Assembly: GCA_009801085.1 (NCBI GenBank)
Contig: VNWV01000004.1
Location: 1,612,001 to 1,676,000, forward strand
Direction: 5' to 3'
DNA from: Lasiodiplodia sp. COLG20
Lineage: Eukaryota; Ascomycota; Dothideomycetes; Botryosphaeriales; Botryosphaeriaceae
Length of the DNA: 64,000 nucleotides
Shown: piece by piece, positions 1 through 10,700 of the stretch
Layout: the number at the start of each line of letters is the position of its first letter
How positions within the stretch are numbered: the first letter of the stretch is position 1
Made by a program: the position numbers and the translations under genes
Notes under the pieces: generated by a model
What the model was told of the DNA's origin: nothing
Database searches by the model: none
The model's input: the letters and a program-made list of their open reading frames with translations, nothing else

Positions 1-644
1 GGTACAGTGCTCACGGAACGCGGAAGTCAGAGCCTACTATCCGAGTAGATCCTTTCCGCTACACCGCAGATCCCAACACTTCCGCTTCAAAGTGTGTCCG
101 GGGACACCGGACTATCCGCGGCGGAGGCTTGCGGAAGGCACCGATAAGGGGGCTAGCCGGGGGTAATTCGGCGTGCCTGAATCCCTTGCTCGTATATACA
201 TCTCTCTCCTCGGCCGAACGCCACGTCCGCTCTCATCAAGCCTCACTCTGTGGGGCCCCGCAAAAGCCCTGGTGAAGAGGCGGAGGAAACACCAATTTCT
301 GAAGAAAGTCCAATCCATATTCATCTCAAGCTGGACGAGACTTGGGTGTGATGGAATGCTCATGGTCTGTGCTGAACGCAACTGTTCTGAGATGGTGAGG
401 CCTGCTCCTGTGGCTCCAGGCGCCCAGACAAGCTCGCTCGCTCGCATTCGCTCGCTCAGCACACGCTCTGACCGAGCCATCCTCCTGGTACATGCGGGGT
501 ATCGCAGTCTATGAAACCATTTGTGTCGCTTCTAGCGCGAGTCTCGTGCGCTATTAAACTCCCATTTGAGTCCGCGCCCGCCCCTTTAGCCAGTCGTCTC
601 GTTGCTGTTTGTCATTTCCTGCCATCATCAACCAAACCACCAAA
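1..644. other. Upstream region of the first regulator gene
   Basis: No gene is supported here; the short open frames on both strands resemble no protein family. The stretch is GC-rich and presumably holds the promoter and 5' UTR of the Zn2Cys6 gene that starts at 645. It contains several CGG/CCG triplets, including a 6-bp inverted repeat GTCCGG-N5-CCGGAC at 96-112. Confidence 0.5.
96..112. promoter_or_regulatory. CCGG inverted repeat, possible Zn-cluster factor site
   Basis: GTCCGG and CCGGAC flank a 5-nt spacer in perfect inversion, so the half-sites CCG and CGG face outward. Zn2Cys6 factors bind paired CGG triplets in direct, inverted or everted arrangement. The site lies about 530 bp upstream of a Zn2Cys6 gene, so autoregulation is conceivable. 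This is weak evidence, because such short palindromes occur by chance. Confidence 0.2.
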
Positions 645-3108
645 ATGTCCAAACGCAACAATTCCTGTGAGCCAGGCGGCGGCGGCGGCCAAACCACCAC
701 CGCCACCAAAAGGAGCCGCACCGCCCACGCCTGCGATTCGTGCCGAGTGCGGAAATCGCGATGCGACGGCGCCCGGCCTTCGTGCGATATATGCACCTCA
801 ATGGGACTCGTGTGCCACTATCGGACGCCGGCGAGGCCAGTGCCGCAGACGGCCAAGGACGAGCAGGTTGCCCGCATGGAGGGCCGTCTCCAGGCCATGG
901 AGGCCATGCTCAAAGCGGCACTTGGCGGTGGTGTCGCTGAACATAACAATTACGCCGCTGCCCCGGCCGAGGATGATCATTCTCGTACCTTTATCAACAT
1001 CACCACGCCGGTCAGTATCGAGGACATCCAATCAGCGGAAAGAGGACCTGGGAGTACGAGGGACACGGACTGCATCAGTAGTGCAGGCGAAGCCGTGGAC
1101 GGCATGGCGGCAATATCTTTTCGGGATGAAGAAGGGTCGGGGTACTTTGGTGAGATGCTCCATTCGTCCAACACTGCGGACGTTTGGCTAAGACGAAGCA
1201 GGCCCAAGCTCAAATTCGTCACTCTTCAACCTCATCATGGCTGCCGCGGCAGAAGTGGACGAGAATCATCCTAGCCCGACGGATTCGACTGTGAAGCAGA
1301 ATCTCATCTCCCGTCCGACTTCTCCGCCTTTCCCAAAAACAGGCGGCCAGCATGTTCGCTCCGACAACGTTTGCACGCTGCCACCCGAGTACGAGATCAT
1401 CGACATGGTGGACAAATTCTTCGCGAGCACCGGCCAGCTTTTTCCCTATTTACACAAACCCACCATTCTGAAGAGCCTGGCTTCCATGAGGATGTCTGGT
1501 TTCCAAAACGTCAAGCGCTCCCAACTCTGCATCCTGAACCTGATCATGGCCCTCGCATGTGTGTTCGGCACCCACGATCTCCCCATCACCGAACGAGTCG
1601 ATAGAGGCAATATTTTCCTGTCTCGAGGCTTGGTGCTCTTGCAGCAAGATCTTGCGAAGAGTGCCAGCCTTGAATCATGTGAGTGGTGGCTCCTGAAGAG
1701 GCACATTATCCATCTGACGTTTCCAAAAAGTGCAAGCCTTAGTCCTGTTGGTGCAGTACTTTGAGGGGACGCAGTCAGCTGCGCAAACTTGGAAACTGCA
1801 CGGCACCGCAGTCAATGTTGGGTTGCAATTGGGTCTGCAGCAGCCTATGCAAGCTCAGTGTAGTGGTCCTCTTGACGCAGAAATACGTAGACGCACGTGG
1901 TGGGCGTGCTTCATGATGGACAGGTGCGGTGGTATTGTTCTACTCCAATGACTAAGGCTGACACATATTGCAGGATGTGCAGTATGACGTTTGGGCGGCC
2001 TCCTCTGATCGCGAACCATCTAATGTGTTGCGGCCTTCCTTCGGACGTGGACATAGGGCAGTGGGAGGACAACGAGGAGATGCTGTATGCCACACAAAAC
2101 GCTAGGAAACCATTGGCTACGGCATTTTTCTCCGAGACGTCGTGCGTAATTCCTACCACTAATTATAGAGGTATTGATACTCACAAGCTTCTCAGAAAAC
2201 TAAACCTCCTCCTGGGAAACGTGATCAGCAAAATCTACCAGGACAACGTCAAGCATGATCCAGATCTGACCTGCACAGAAATCCTCCAGGAAACCATAAA
2301 GCTGGAGAAGCAGCTGATGGAGTGGAGGCAAGCTCTCCCGTCTCCCGTTCAATTGATTTCGCTGCAGGACATCGACAATGCGCCAAACAACCATCGCTCA
2401 CGCATTGTGTTGACGTTGAGATACCTGAATGCCCGAACATTGCTGCACAGAGGCGTGGTCACGCAGTTCCTCCGTGAATCCGCTGGCTTTGCGACCATTG
2501 ACGGCCCCGAAATTTCCTTGCTCCGGAGCTATGGGCTCAACAGTCTGGAGACCTGCTCCGAGACGGCCATGAACTCGATCGACATCATCTGCCGCGTTGC
2601 GAACAACGAAAGCCTGTTACCGGTCTGGTGGGTATCGATATACTATGGTAGGTTCCTTTCGAAGATCCTATTTCGGAGCGATTGCGCGATAGATAACTGC
2701 TTTGCAGCTTTCAACTCCGCCTTGATTCTCTTCGGCATCATCGTCGTCCTCCACAAGCACCGCATGCACCTCCGCCAGACGCGGCTACACGACCTGCTGG
2801 ACAGCGTGACAACGGCTTGCAAAGTGCTCCCGACGATCGGCGGAGGATCTCATCTGGTGATGCGGTGTCAGAAGATCCTGAACAGCCTCATGCAGACGGC
2901 ATCTTCGCTCGACATCGGCTCACGGCAGGGCTCGAACAATTTCGCGGCGATCGAATACAGTCAACCCCCACCTGAGGCGCCCGCGGCCCAAGTGCCGGAC
3001 CGGCTACTTCATGATTTTCACTCGCAGATCACTGACGCGATTTTCTTTCCCTCGTTGGATATCAATTCGACTTTCGGCTTCTCGTCGTTTGATAATGAAT
3101 GTTTATGA
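645..3108 (+). CDS. Zn2Cys6 fungal-specific transcription factor
   Basis: Predicted nuclear DNA-binding regulator of 752 aa. Exons: 645-1149, 1193-1678, 1731-1923, 1974-2647, 2708-3108 (2259 nt, in frame). A canonical binuclear zinc cluster C-x2-C-x6-C-x6-C-x2-C-x6-C lies at residues 30-57, preceded by a Gly-rich and basic stretch and followed by a short helical linker (about 70-95). The middle and C-terminal parts match the fungal-specific TF domain: PSSNSSLF after the linker, a central RRRTWWACFMMDR-like segment, and GRPPLI just after the third intron. All introns are 43-60 nt; the fourth is in frame and could be missed by ORF callers. The target pathway is unknown, and no biosynthetic cluster surrounds the gene. 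The start was chosen because it is the first ATG in frame with the zinc cluster and has AAAATG context. Confidence 0.9.
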
Positions 3109-3983
3109 GTGAGCGAATGAAGCCATGTCTGCAATGGGAGAGCAAGAAGTAGGTAGCACGTTTATCGCTAGTATAAATACTTTTAGATACCAACAAATGC
3201 TGGAAGCCTGGAAGCGCCAACTGAAATCTTGTAGGTACCATCTACATTTGTCTTGCAGCTCACTTCGATTCCTATCCAGCAATCAAATTTCCTCTCTACA
3301 CACTCCCACAGCGCTACTCTTGTCCGCCACACCTCCTCCCGCCCCTACCCCAACCTCCGCTCCAACGCCCCCTCATCTCGTTCCCCGGCCTCCACTCACC
3401 TACCCACCACCCCCACCGCCATCCTTGCAGCGCCTCCACCGGCTCCGTGTCGAACTTCACCCGCCCACTCCGCCTACCCCGCCATCGCCTTCCTTCGCCC
3501 GCGCAGGCCGACGAAGTACCAGTATCCGGCTGGGTTGGAGGGGTGTAGTTCGACGCGGAGCCGGTGGAGGCGCGGCCAGTACGGCGGTGGGAGTGGTAGG
3601 GATGAGGATTAGGAATGCCAGAAGAGCGACGAGCCGGCCAGGGCGCGCAGGTCCGGTTCGATGAGGTTGGTCGAGAGGGCCGGAAGGAGAACCTCGACAA
3701 ACACCCGCACTGCATTTTCACATCTCACGGCTATCGTGAAAGTCTTGTACACACTGGTAGGGGCTGACTGGAGTGGATCGGAGGCTACGTATGGTACAAA
3801 CTAGCAGACACTCGGCTGGTGGCTCTGCTGACCAGGGAATTGTTCGGAATTTAAAAGAGTCATGGTCTGGACAGCAACGGTAGTCATTACAGCTAATATG
3901 AGATTGTAAGGAAACTCGACGGATGTATTGCACTTAGCAGATCGTAATATCAACGGGAGGCTGCAGTCCAATCTGACGGAATC
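3109..3983. other. Intergenic, low-complexity Pro/Arg-codon-rich stretch
   Basis: Downstream of the first regulator. Positions 3300-3660 are strongly C-rich and then G-rich on the plus strand, which opens overlapping frames on both strands (for example 3125-3664 plus and 3314-3721 minus). Their translations are Pro/Ser/Arg low complexity with no domain. No gene is supported. On the minus strand the part near 3801-3975 can be read as an extension of the frame of the HET pseudogene beyond the MITE. Confidence 0.5.
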
Positions 3984-4441
3984 CAGGGGTCTGTTTTGGC
4001 AAGATAAGACAAAACAAGACGACCTCCGCGGACGTCTTGTCAAAACAAGACGTCTACGGAAGTCGTCTTAAATATCTTAGCTTGTTTTGACTTGTCTTGA
4101 GAATCTTGCAAGACGTCTTGGTGTCTTGGTTCGTGATGCTTGGCATAGTGTTGAAATTTTTTTCTACGGTAAACGCGTTAATATCTTCCGTTAAAAAAAT
4201 GGCTAATACCTAAAAAATTATCACTAATCTTTACTTATCTTTTATCTTCTTTGCACGGGCCATATATCTGTATTACTAATCGACTTTGTCTTGTTCAAGA
4301 TTTTCAAGATTTTCAAAACAAGACGCGTTTTGGCAAGACGGTCTGCCGCAGGCGTCTTGTTTTGACAAGACAACCCTGGCGGGCGTCTTGCAAGACGATC
4401 TTGTCTTGATTGCCAAGACGTCTTGCCAAAACAGAGCCCTG
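3984..4441. mobile_element. hAT-type MITE (non-autonomous DNA transposon)
   Basis: A 458-bp element without coding capacity. Its ends are 21-nt terminal inverted repeats matching at 20 of 21 positions, starting CAGGG and ending TTTTGGCAAGA (left 3984-4004, right 4421-4441). It is flanked by an 8-bp target site duplication matching at 7 of 8 bases: ACGGAATC at 3976-3983 and ACGGAACC at 4442-4449. CAGGG termini with an 8-bp duplication are the hallmark of hAT elements. The interior is AT-rich in the middle (about 4140-4280). Both subterminal zones are packed with CAAGAC/GTCTTG motifs in both orientations, as expected for transposase-binding repeats. The single mismatches in the repeats suggest it is not brand new. 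It sits exactly at the 3' end of the HET pseudogene and supplies that frame's last codons. Confidence 0.85.
4005..4130. repeat. Subterminal CAAGAC/GTCTTG motif array, left arm
   Basis: Within the MITE, the hexamer CAAGAC or its complement GTCTTG recurs every 5-20 bp in alternating orientation, including a palindromic CAAGACGTCTTG. A matching array fills the right arm (about 4290-4430). The arrangement fits subterminal transposase-binding sites of hAT elements; binding is inferred, not shown. Confidence 0.7.
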
Positions 4442-6622
4442 ACGGAACCTCAGACAGCTAGCACAGACTCGACTTCCATCGTCGAGGAATCGCTCGCAGT
4501 TGTCTTCCCAGCAGCATGTATGATATGAAACCCCCCACAAGAAGCATTCTGTCACCAGCTTGTATGCATCGTTGTGTTTCCTAACCACAAATAGGATATC
4601 GGCACCATGTAGGTGCCACACCTCATCTCCTACTTCCGGTTTGCTTTGACTAAACCCGGTCGAATTATTTGTGCGGAAAAACTGTCTGTCGGACATTTTG
4701 GCCCATTGATCCCAGTAGCTTAGGTTGAGAGAGCAATCTGTGCTTGTCTCAAGCGAAAGCGGCATAGTCATGGGGACGTCGTCCGAGGACTTTGCTACAT
4801 TGCCACCGAGAGAGTTTTCGTTAATGGATCTGACCGTATCAAGAAGATGACCTTTGAGCTGGAGCTCCCCCTTTCCGCAATCGCAGCGAAAGCATGGCGC
4901 AAGATCTCTGAATAGCAAAGCGTAGTGAAATCGTGGCTGTTGATCTGTGAGGTGACCGCCGTCCCTAAGGGAAGGGTTTCGCAGATCTGATCGAAGAGAT
5001 CTTGAAGTGGGCTTGGTCCAGTCGGGGACCCATGAAGCTACCTGGAAACTGGAGGTCCCCTCATGCCTGCTGAAGAGTATCTCCAATGTGTTCGTGGTGC
5101 GAATGATTTACCACGCGGTCTCCGCGAAGACTAGTTCTGTGGTCTTTGTGTAATCGGCAATAATGCTGTGCTTCTCGGCCTCGATGACAATACCGAATAA
5201 CGCAAAAACTTTATCTCTTGGATCTCCGGAACAAGTGCTGCGAGTGAGTAGCAGCAGATCGTGTAAACCTTGGTGCGGTACCAGTTTCTGCATCTGGAGA
5301 TTCAAGGCGCCGGGTAGGTCATGCTTGGCCTTAACGGTCGATGGTAGCTTTTGGTGCCACCCCAGAACCTTGGATCTGAACTCTTCCCACGGCATTGATT
5401 GTCTGTGTTGGAAGATGCGTACCCATCTTTTCTGGACATAGGAGACCTTGAATTTTACCTTCGTCGACCGTTGTGTTACTCCTGTCCTGAGCACTTCTAC
5501 ACCGGTGATGAGAATTTGTTCGCCGGGCTGTTCCAATACTTCTCCGATTTTCACATCATCATCTCCAATGAAGACCTTTTCCTGCTTCTCCAATTTCAGG
5601 ACACTCTCCGTGACAGCGAGGACGCTGACCTTTTTGGCCCTTGCCACTTCCTGTAGAACCCAGACGCGACTGAACCAGCGAAGCTGAATGATGTTGAAGA
5701 ATTCGTTATCCTTGGGATTTTTCTCCGCCCCCCGACGAGACTCTGGGAAGAAAACCTCTGGGGCCACAAAAACCAAAACTTCTCCTGCCTTTTCGTAGAT
5801 CTTCGGCATCAACTGGACCTGCCAGCTCTTCTCGTAGTTGTCTCTCTGATTGATGCAGAGCTGATCCATTCAAATTGTCCGCACTCGATCTGTAAGACGG
5901 ACATGGCGAAGTAAAGAAGCACCATTTCTGGTCACCGGACTTTCAATACCGTCACAAGTGACGGCCTCGGAATATTCCCCATTCCCAGTCTCATCAGCCC
6001 ATGTGTATGATACGGCCTCGAAGTTGGCAGTTGACAGCGCGGTCCTAACCCTTGTGCAAGAGATAGGGTCGTCGAAAAGTCCCGGAGCTATTTGTAGAAG
6101 ACGAATCTCTTCGTACTTGGGTCGCGGAGCGATTTTATCTGCAGCAGTGAGAATTGGCCAGGATATATCCAGGTTAGGTTGAATGGGTGTGAACCAATCG
6201 TCTTCGAAAATTTGCTCCTCTTCCTCATTCTCCCAGTCTAATTCTGCTTGCTCTTCATTCCCCTCGCAAAGTTCCTGCGTTGCTGTCCCCTGGTCATGGC
6301 TATCCGCTTTAGGGGAGGGAGTAGCTCCTGGAATAGTCACAGATGTCTCTGCCGTGAGAGAATCATGAGTTTCCACGCCCACTGGTCGACCACAGCCGAT
6401 GCAAATTTTCGAGCCCTCCAAGAGGTAAGTATGCGGTTTTCTGCAAGTGCACATTCTGATCTGCAGTTGCGAAGAAGAGTCCCAGAGAGATGCACATCGT
6501 CGTCGGACTTTCTGGGTGGTATGATCGGAAAGATTTGGTCTCTTGATCTTGTGGATTCCTCGCCGGTTTGTTTCACGGAAGTCAGAGCAGGGAGGAGTTT
6601 CGGCGAGGCTGTTTCGAGACAT
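4313..6622 (-). pseudogene. HET-domain protein, broken by two in-frame stops
   Basis: One continuous frame of 770 codons is interrupted by TGA at 5870-5872 and TAA at 5108-5110. The N-terminus has a CxC...CxxC zinc-knuckle-like motif (CTCRKPHTY to CIGCGRP). The heterokaryon-incompatibility (HET) domain then begins with FEAVSYTWAD. The first stop falls inside the core motif, reading RTI-stop-MDQLCINQ where the family has W, so TGG to TGA is the simplest lesion. The domain continues with FSRVWVLQEVA and GDPRDKVFALFGI. The second stop sits between ETAW and IIRTTN, where family members usually carry an aromatic residue. The late segment GDEVWHLHGADILFVVR is typical of the HET C-terminal region. 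The last 42 residues and the stop are read from the MITE. HET proteins trigger cell death on non-self fusion; this copy is most likely inactive. No frameshift was needed to join the parts. Confidence 0.88.
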
Positions 6623-7763
6623 CTTTGTCGGTTAGTAAGAAATGATGAAAGAGCTACAGGTGGGAACGCCAGGAGAGCGCTGGCCGGCGAAGCTTTATAC
6701 CACGAGGGATATGACAGGAGCCCGGCAACTGACGTATCATAGCGTAGTAGAGTTGCTTGTAGCACTGAGCACTGCCATGTGCGACGACTGTGGCTAAGAT
6801 GCATGGCGAGATGGACACAGCCCACTAGTGAAGTCGACATGGTGTACAGCCCCTCTTCCGCCAGAAAGGTAGCGCGAAATTTACGACAAGGGGAAGCATA
6901 AATTGTTCTAGGGATGCGATAGGTCAAACCGGGATGATCATGCTGATTCTGGTGGTATCATAGGTCAGAACAAGGCTTCGCATGAAAAAGCAACTTCGCA
7001 CTACCCATCGAGCGCGGAAACACCCTATAGGCTAGCCGGCTTCCAGTGGCCGAAAGAGATGGTTACCACTGCTGCAGTTGCATGCAGGCGCTGGCTGGTT
7101 GACTGATGATTGGTTGTAACTTCGGCTGACAGCCTTGTGCTGGGTGGGAGCTGGCGGGTCGCTGAGGGCACAGGTTCAATTCCCAGTGTCGTCATCAATT
7201 TCTCCCACAGTGGAGCGGCCTGAGACCGCGTGAATGGAATGCACGAACTTTGCAGAAGTACATATAGGTCTTAGTGTGACGGTAGAATCCCTTTTCTAAG
7301 CCTCGGAGTCGCTCAGCAGGTCGACTGAGCCGTAGGATTTACCTAAGGGACAAGAGATTTAAGGCTATGGGTCGATTGGACAAAGAGGTATCACGTGATT
7401 GTGCCATGTGTTGTGAGCCGGGTATTATCGATTGGGTTGTAATTGATGTGAGTTACCTACGAATGTAGAAAGTCTTGCTAAGGACTTCGGCTATACTATA
7501 GGAAAGCAGATTGCAATCTGGAGTCCATGAGTTTACCGCTTAGTCTTTAAACAGCTGAACTTGCGAGGTTATTAAGTGAACGCCGAGTTTTTAAAATTCC
7601 AGAATTCTAGTTACTGTAGTAAATTCATTAATATGAAAGTGAATGAGGATTTTTTTGATTGTTTAGTCAAAAAGGCCTAAGCGCCTACAGCCCTCCAAAC
7701 GCCGCGGCTATTCAGAGTCTGATCATACATCCAAAGTCTTTAGCAAAGCCCGCCGATTCGAGT
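6623..7763. other. Intergenic, 1.1 kb, between HET pseudogene and NACHT gene
   Basis: No convincing gene. It presumably includes the promoter of the HET pseudogene (6623 upward) and the 3' UTR of the NACHT gene (below 7764), as both genes are on the minus strand. A B-box-like GGTTCAATTCC at 7173-7183 is not accompanied by a foldable tRNA. Confidence 0.5.
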
Positions 7764-10700
7764 TTAAATCGTCTCTGTCCTTCTTCTCTTCGTAGGTTGC
7801 TCGCTCTCTGATTCCTCTCTGTTTCGTATCTGCTGGAGTGCGGTAGCCCTTTCTCCATCAACATGCCGCCCTGCACCGTCATAGAACGTATGTTTGATCG
7901 CATCAATGTCACGATCTATGATAATGGGGAGATCATTAAGTTGATGCTTTCTATCCAGTCCTCTCTCGTTGAGTATCATCCTGATGGACTCGTCTCCTGG
8001 GACCGGTGCGAGGATCATCGGGGCGACTTCATCCATTCCCTGCCCTTGTAGCAATCGAATGATGTTAATAACCTCGTCTGTACGCTTCGACTGTAGGTCG
8101 GTCCTGGCGATGCTGATTTCTTCACCGCCCTGGACGGAAATGAGCTGTACCGGTGTCCCATTGCCCTGGGTGAGGATTTGGGCCGGATGCACAGGGTAAC
8201 CGGGACTGATCTGTATTGCTGAGTCTCCTTTTCTGGCACTGAGAAATGTTTCAGTTGTCGGCTTGTCCTGTTTCGGATCTGATTGTGGACTTGAAATCAG
8301 TTCAGTGAAGTCCGAGAGAGCCGGCGCAAGGAACCGTTCTGGGATTGAGACGATCCGTGGTTGACTATTTGTCTTATCTTCGAAAACGACGAATTTGCCG
8401 CAAGCAGATACAGTCATACTTTTGACATGTCCGCCAATATGAAGTCTCTCAAACGAGCGTTCGGGCTCGTCTGTATTTTCTGTTGCGAAATTCCAAGCGG
8501 CGATCCAATCTTCTCCTCGAATGATGACTACGCGGTGAGATGTATGAAACAAAGCTTCCAAAATGTCGGTATAACCCCGATTTTGCAAGTTCATGGAGAG
8601 AATAGGTTTGACTTTCAATGGTTCCTCGGTTTCAATTTCGAACATGGTTGTCTTTACACACTCGCTTTTGAGCCCAAAAAGTCCGGTAAACGAATCCGAT
8701 GACAGTAAAAACCTATTTTGGGAGCTGAGTTTGAAGAAGCTTGTACGGGCACCGAACCGCGATGTGCCGTAACGGATTGGGATCTTGGTAGAACGAGTGG
8801 ATATGGGTGCCTCAGTCCCGTTCGGGACCAGTAAAAACAGTTGATCCAGGACAGCAAAAGACCGAAGGTCATCGCTGATGGATAGTGGATACATTCGGAC
8901 TGTTGGCTGATGCTCAATCGGGTTGATTATCTCGGACAGCCTGGTCGGGACAGTAAAGTTGTGTTTCCAGAGTTCATATTTCACGACGGACTTGGTCGGT
9001 GAAAGCAGATTTTTCCACAAACTCACCACGACTGTTGTTTCCCCGTCTACACCAGTATGTGAAATTTTGCGAACAAGACTGAAATCTGAGTCCATGCTGC
9101 TAGAAGGTGGTTTTGGTGCCATAGATATCACCTGCCCTCTGCGGATACCGGCTATGAATGGGCTCTCGATGAAAATGACCATTTCATCCCACAGAACATC
9201 GGTGGATTTGCGCAAATGTTTGTCCCATGCATTCAATGCCTTGGACACGGTCTGGCAAAATTGTTGCATGGTTTTCGACAGATCTTCCATATTGGAGGGA
9301 AAACAATGCGAGCCGCTTAGAGTAAACTCTAATTCGTCCAGACGAGAGGGTATACCATTGGGCGTACAAGGATTTGAGTGACTGTAAAGGCTGTAGATCC
9401 AGAACTTGACTGTTGTGGTGTCACGCAAGAACTCTGATAGATTTGGCGCCAGTCTCATAATGGCACAGGAAATGTCCAAGCCATTCAAAGATGCACTGGC
9501 AAATGACCGATCAAGATGCGTCACCCAATTTCTTGCCGCATATCCAGAAAATGGCCCTAGTGGAGGATCCATAGGTTCAGGATGTCCTAGTAGTCCTCGT
9601 CGAGCCGGTGCATGATACAAGAGGTATGCGAGGCACATTCTTGCGCATGTCAAGTGCTCGATAGCTTCTGGACTCACTAATGGATCCCGCGATTCAAGTC
9701 CCCGGAGACCTTGGGAAAAATGTTCTTTGACTGACAGGTGGATGTATCGGAGGACCCTGTGAGCTATAGGCTGATCGGGAACTTCCAAGAATTCGATCAG
9801 ACCGCCACAAACTATGCAAATCCTCTCTTGAAACGCCTTTAGTTGGTGAGAAGCAACGTTCTTGGTCTTTGAGGTGTCGAATGTTATTTGATTGTAGAGT
9901 TCTTCCAACGTGAGTGGCTGCATTGAGTAGGAAGCCCACGCCAGGATTCCCTTCGCGAAGTCGCGCGATGTCTTTCCTGCCTGGGATATAGTACGATCTA
10001 TCCTGGCATACATTTCTTCGAGGCCTTCAGGCAATAAGACGCCGCAGATCACATCCAGTCGCGAGTCTGGATCATGGACTGGTAGTCTGAGGTACTTGAT
10101 CATGAGCTTGGCCCAGAGAAACATGCCGTCGGCCCCTCTGCAAAGGTGATCGGCCAAGTCTTCCGAGTTAGAACCAGGCGGTAGAAGCTCGTCATCCAGT
10201 AGGAGGTCTACTTGAGTAGAAGTGAACAGTCTGATATCCGGATTGACTACATCGCGATTCAGACATATCTGTGAACTCGTCGGGACTGTGCGAATGAGCG
10301 ATTCGGTATTGGTCCGGCCACACAGAAGAATTTTTGCCGATGTGAATTCTGAAAGCTCCACGATTTCCTCCATGAGGGAAGAATCATCTTCACACTCATC
10401 GATGCCGTCCAGGATCAGAAATATTTGGAGTTCTTGAAGGAGTAGTTTAACCAACTCGAAAAGTTCATGCAGTCCAGCCTTAGGAGTACCAGAGGAAGAA
10501 CGGTCAGTCATGATGAAGTCGAATTTGTTGATCTTTTCATCATGCTGACGGTTTCTGTGAAGGATTTGGGCCAAGAGGGAGCGGTATGCCGAGATTCGGG
10601 TTGTACTGTCTTTACAGTCAGGGGTAAAGAAAAAGTAGCACACCTCCCATTTTTCGTCATCCTGGCGGTACGCTGCCGTCAGTTCGTCAATAACGGAAGA

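Noticed and set aside
2142..2168. Additional short intron in the first regulator
   Set aside because: GT and AG signals are present but the segment is only 27 nt, too short for a fungal spliceosomal intron, and the frame is open through it.
3125..3664. 179-codon plus-strand frame after the first regulator
   Set aside because: Pro/Ser/Arg low complexity created by a C-rich tract; no domain, and overlapping frames are equally open on both strands.
5870..5872. RIP as the cause of the TGA in the HET gene
   Set aside because: The implied change is C to T followed by C on the plus strand, not the CpA context preferred by RIP.
7160..7200. tRNA-like B box GGTTCAATTCC
   Set aside because: The T-arm around it does not pair beyond two base pairs, and no acceptor stem, D-arm or anticodon arm could be placed upstream.
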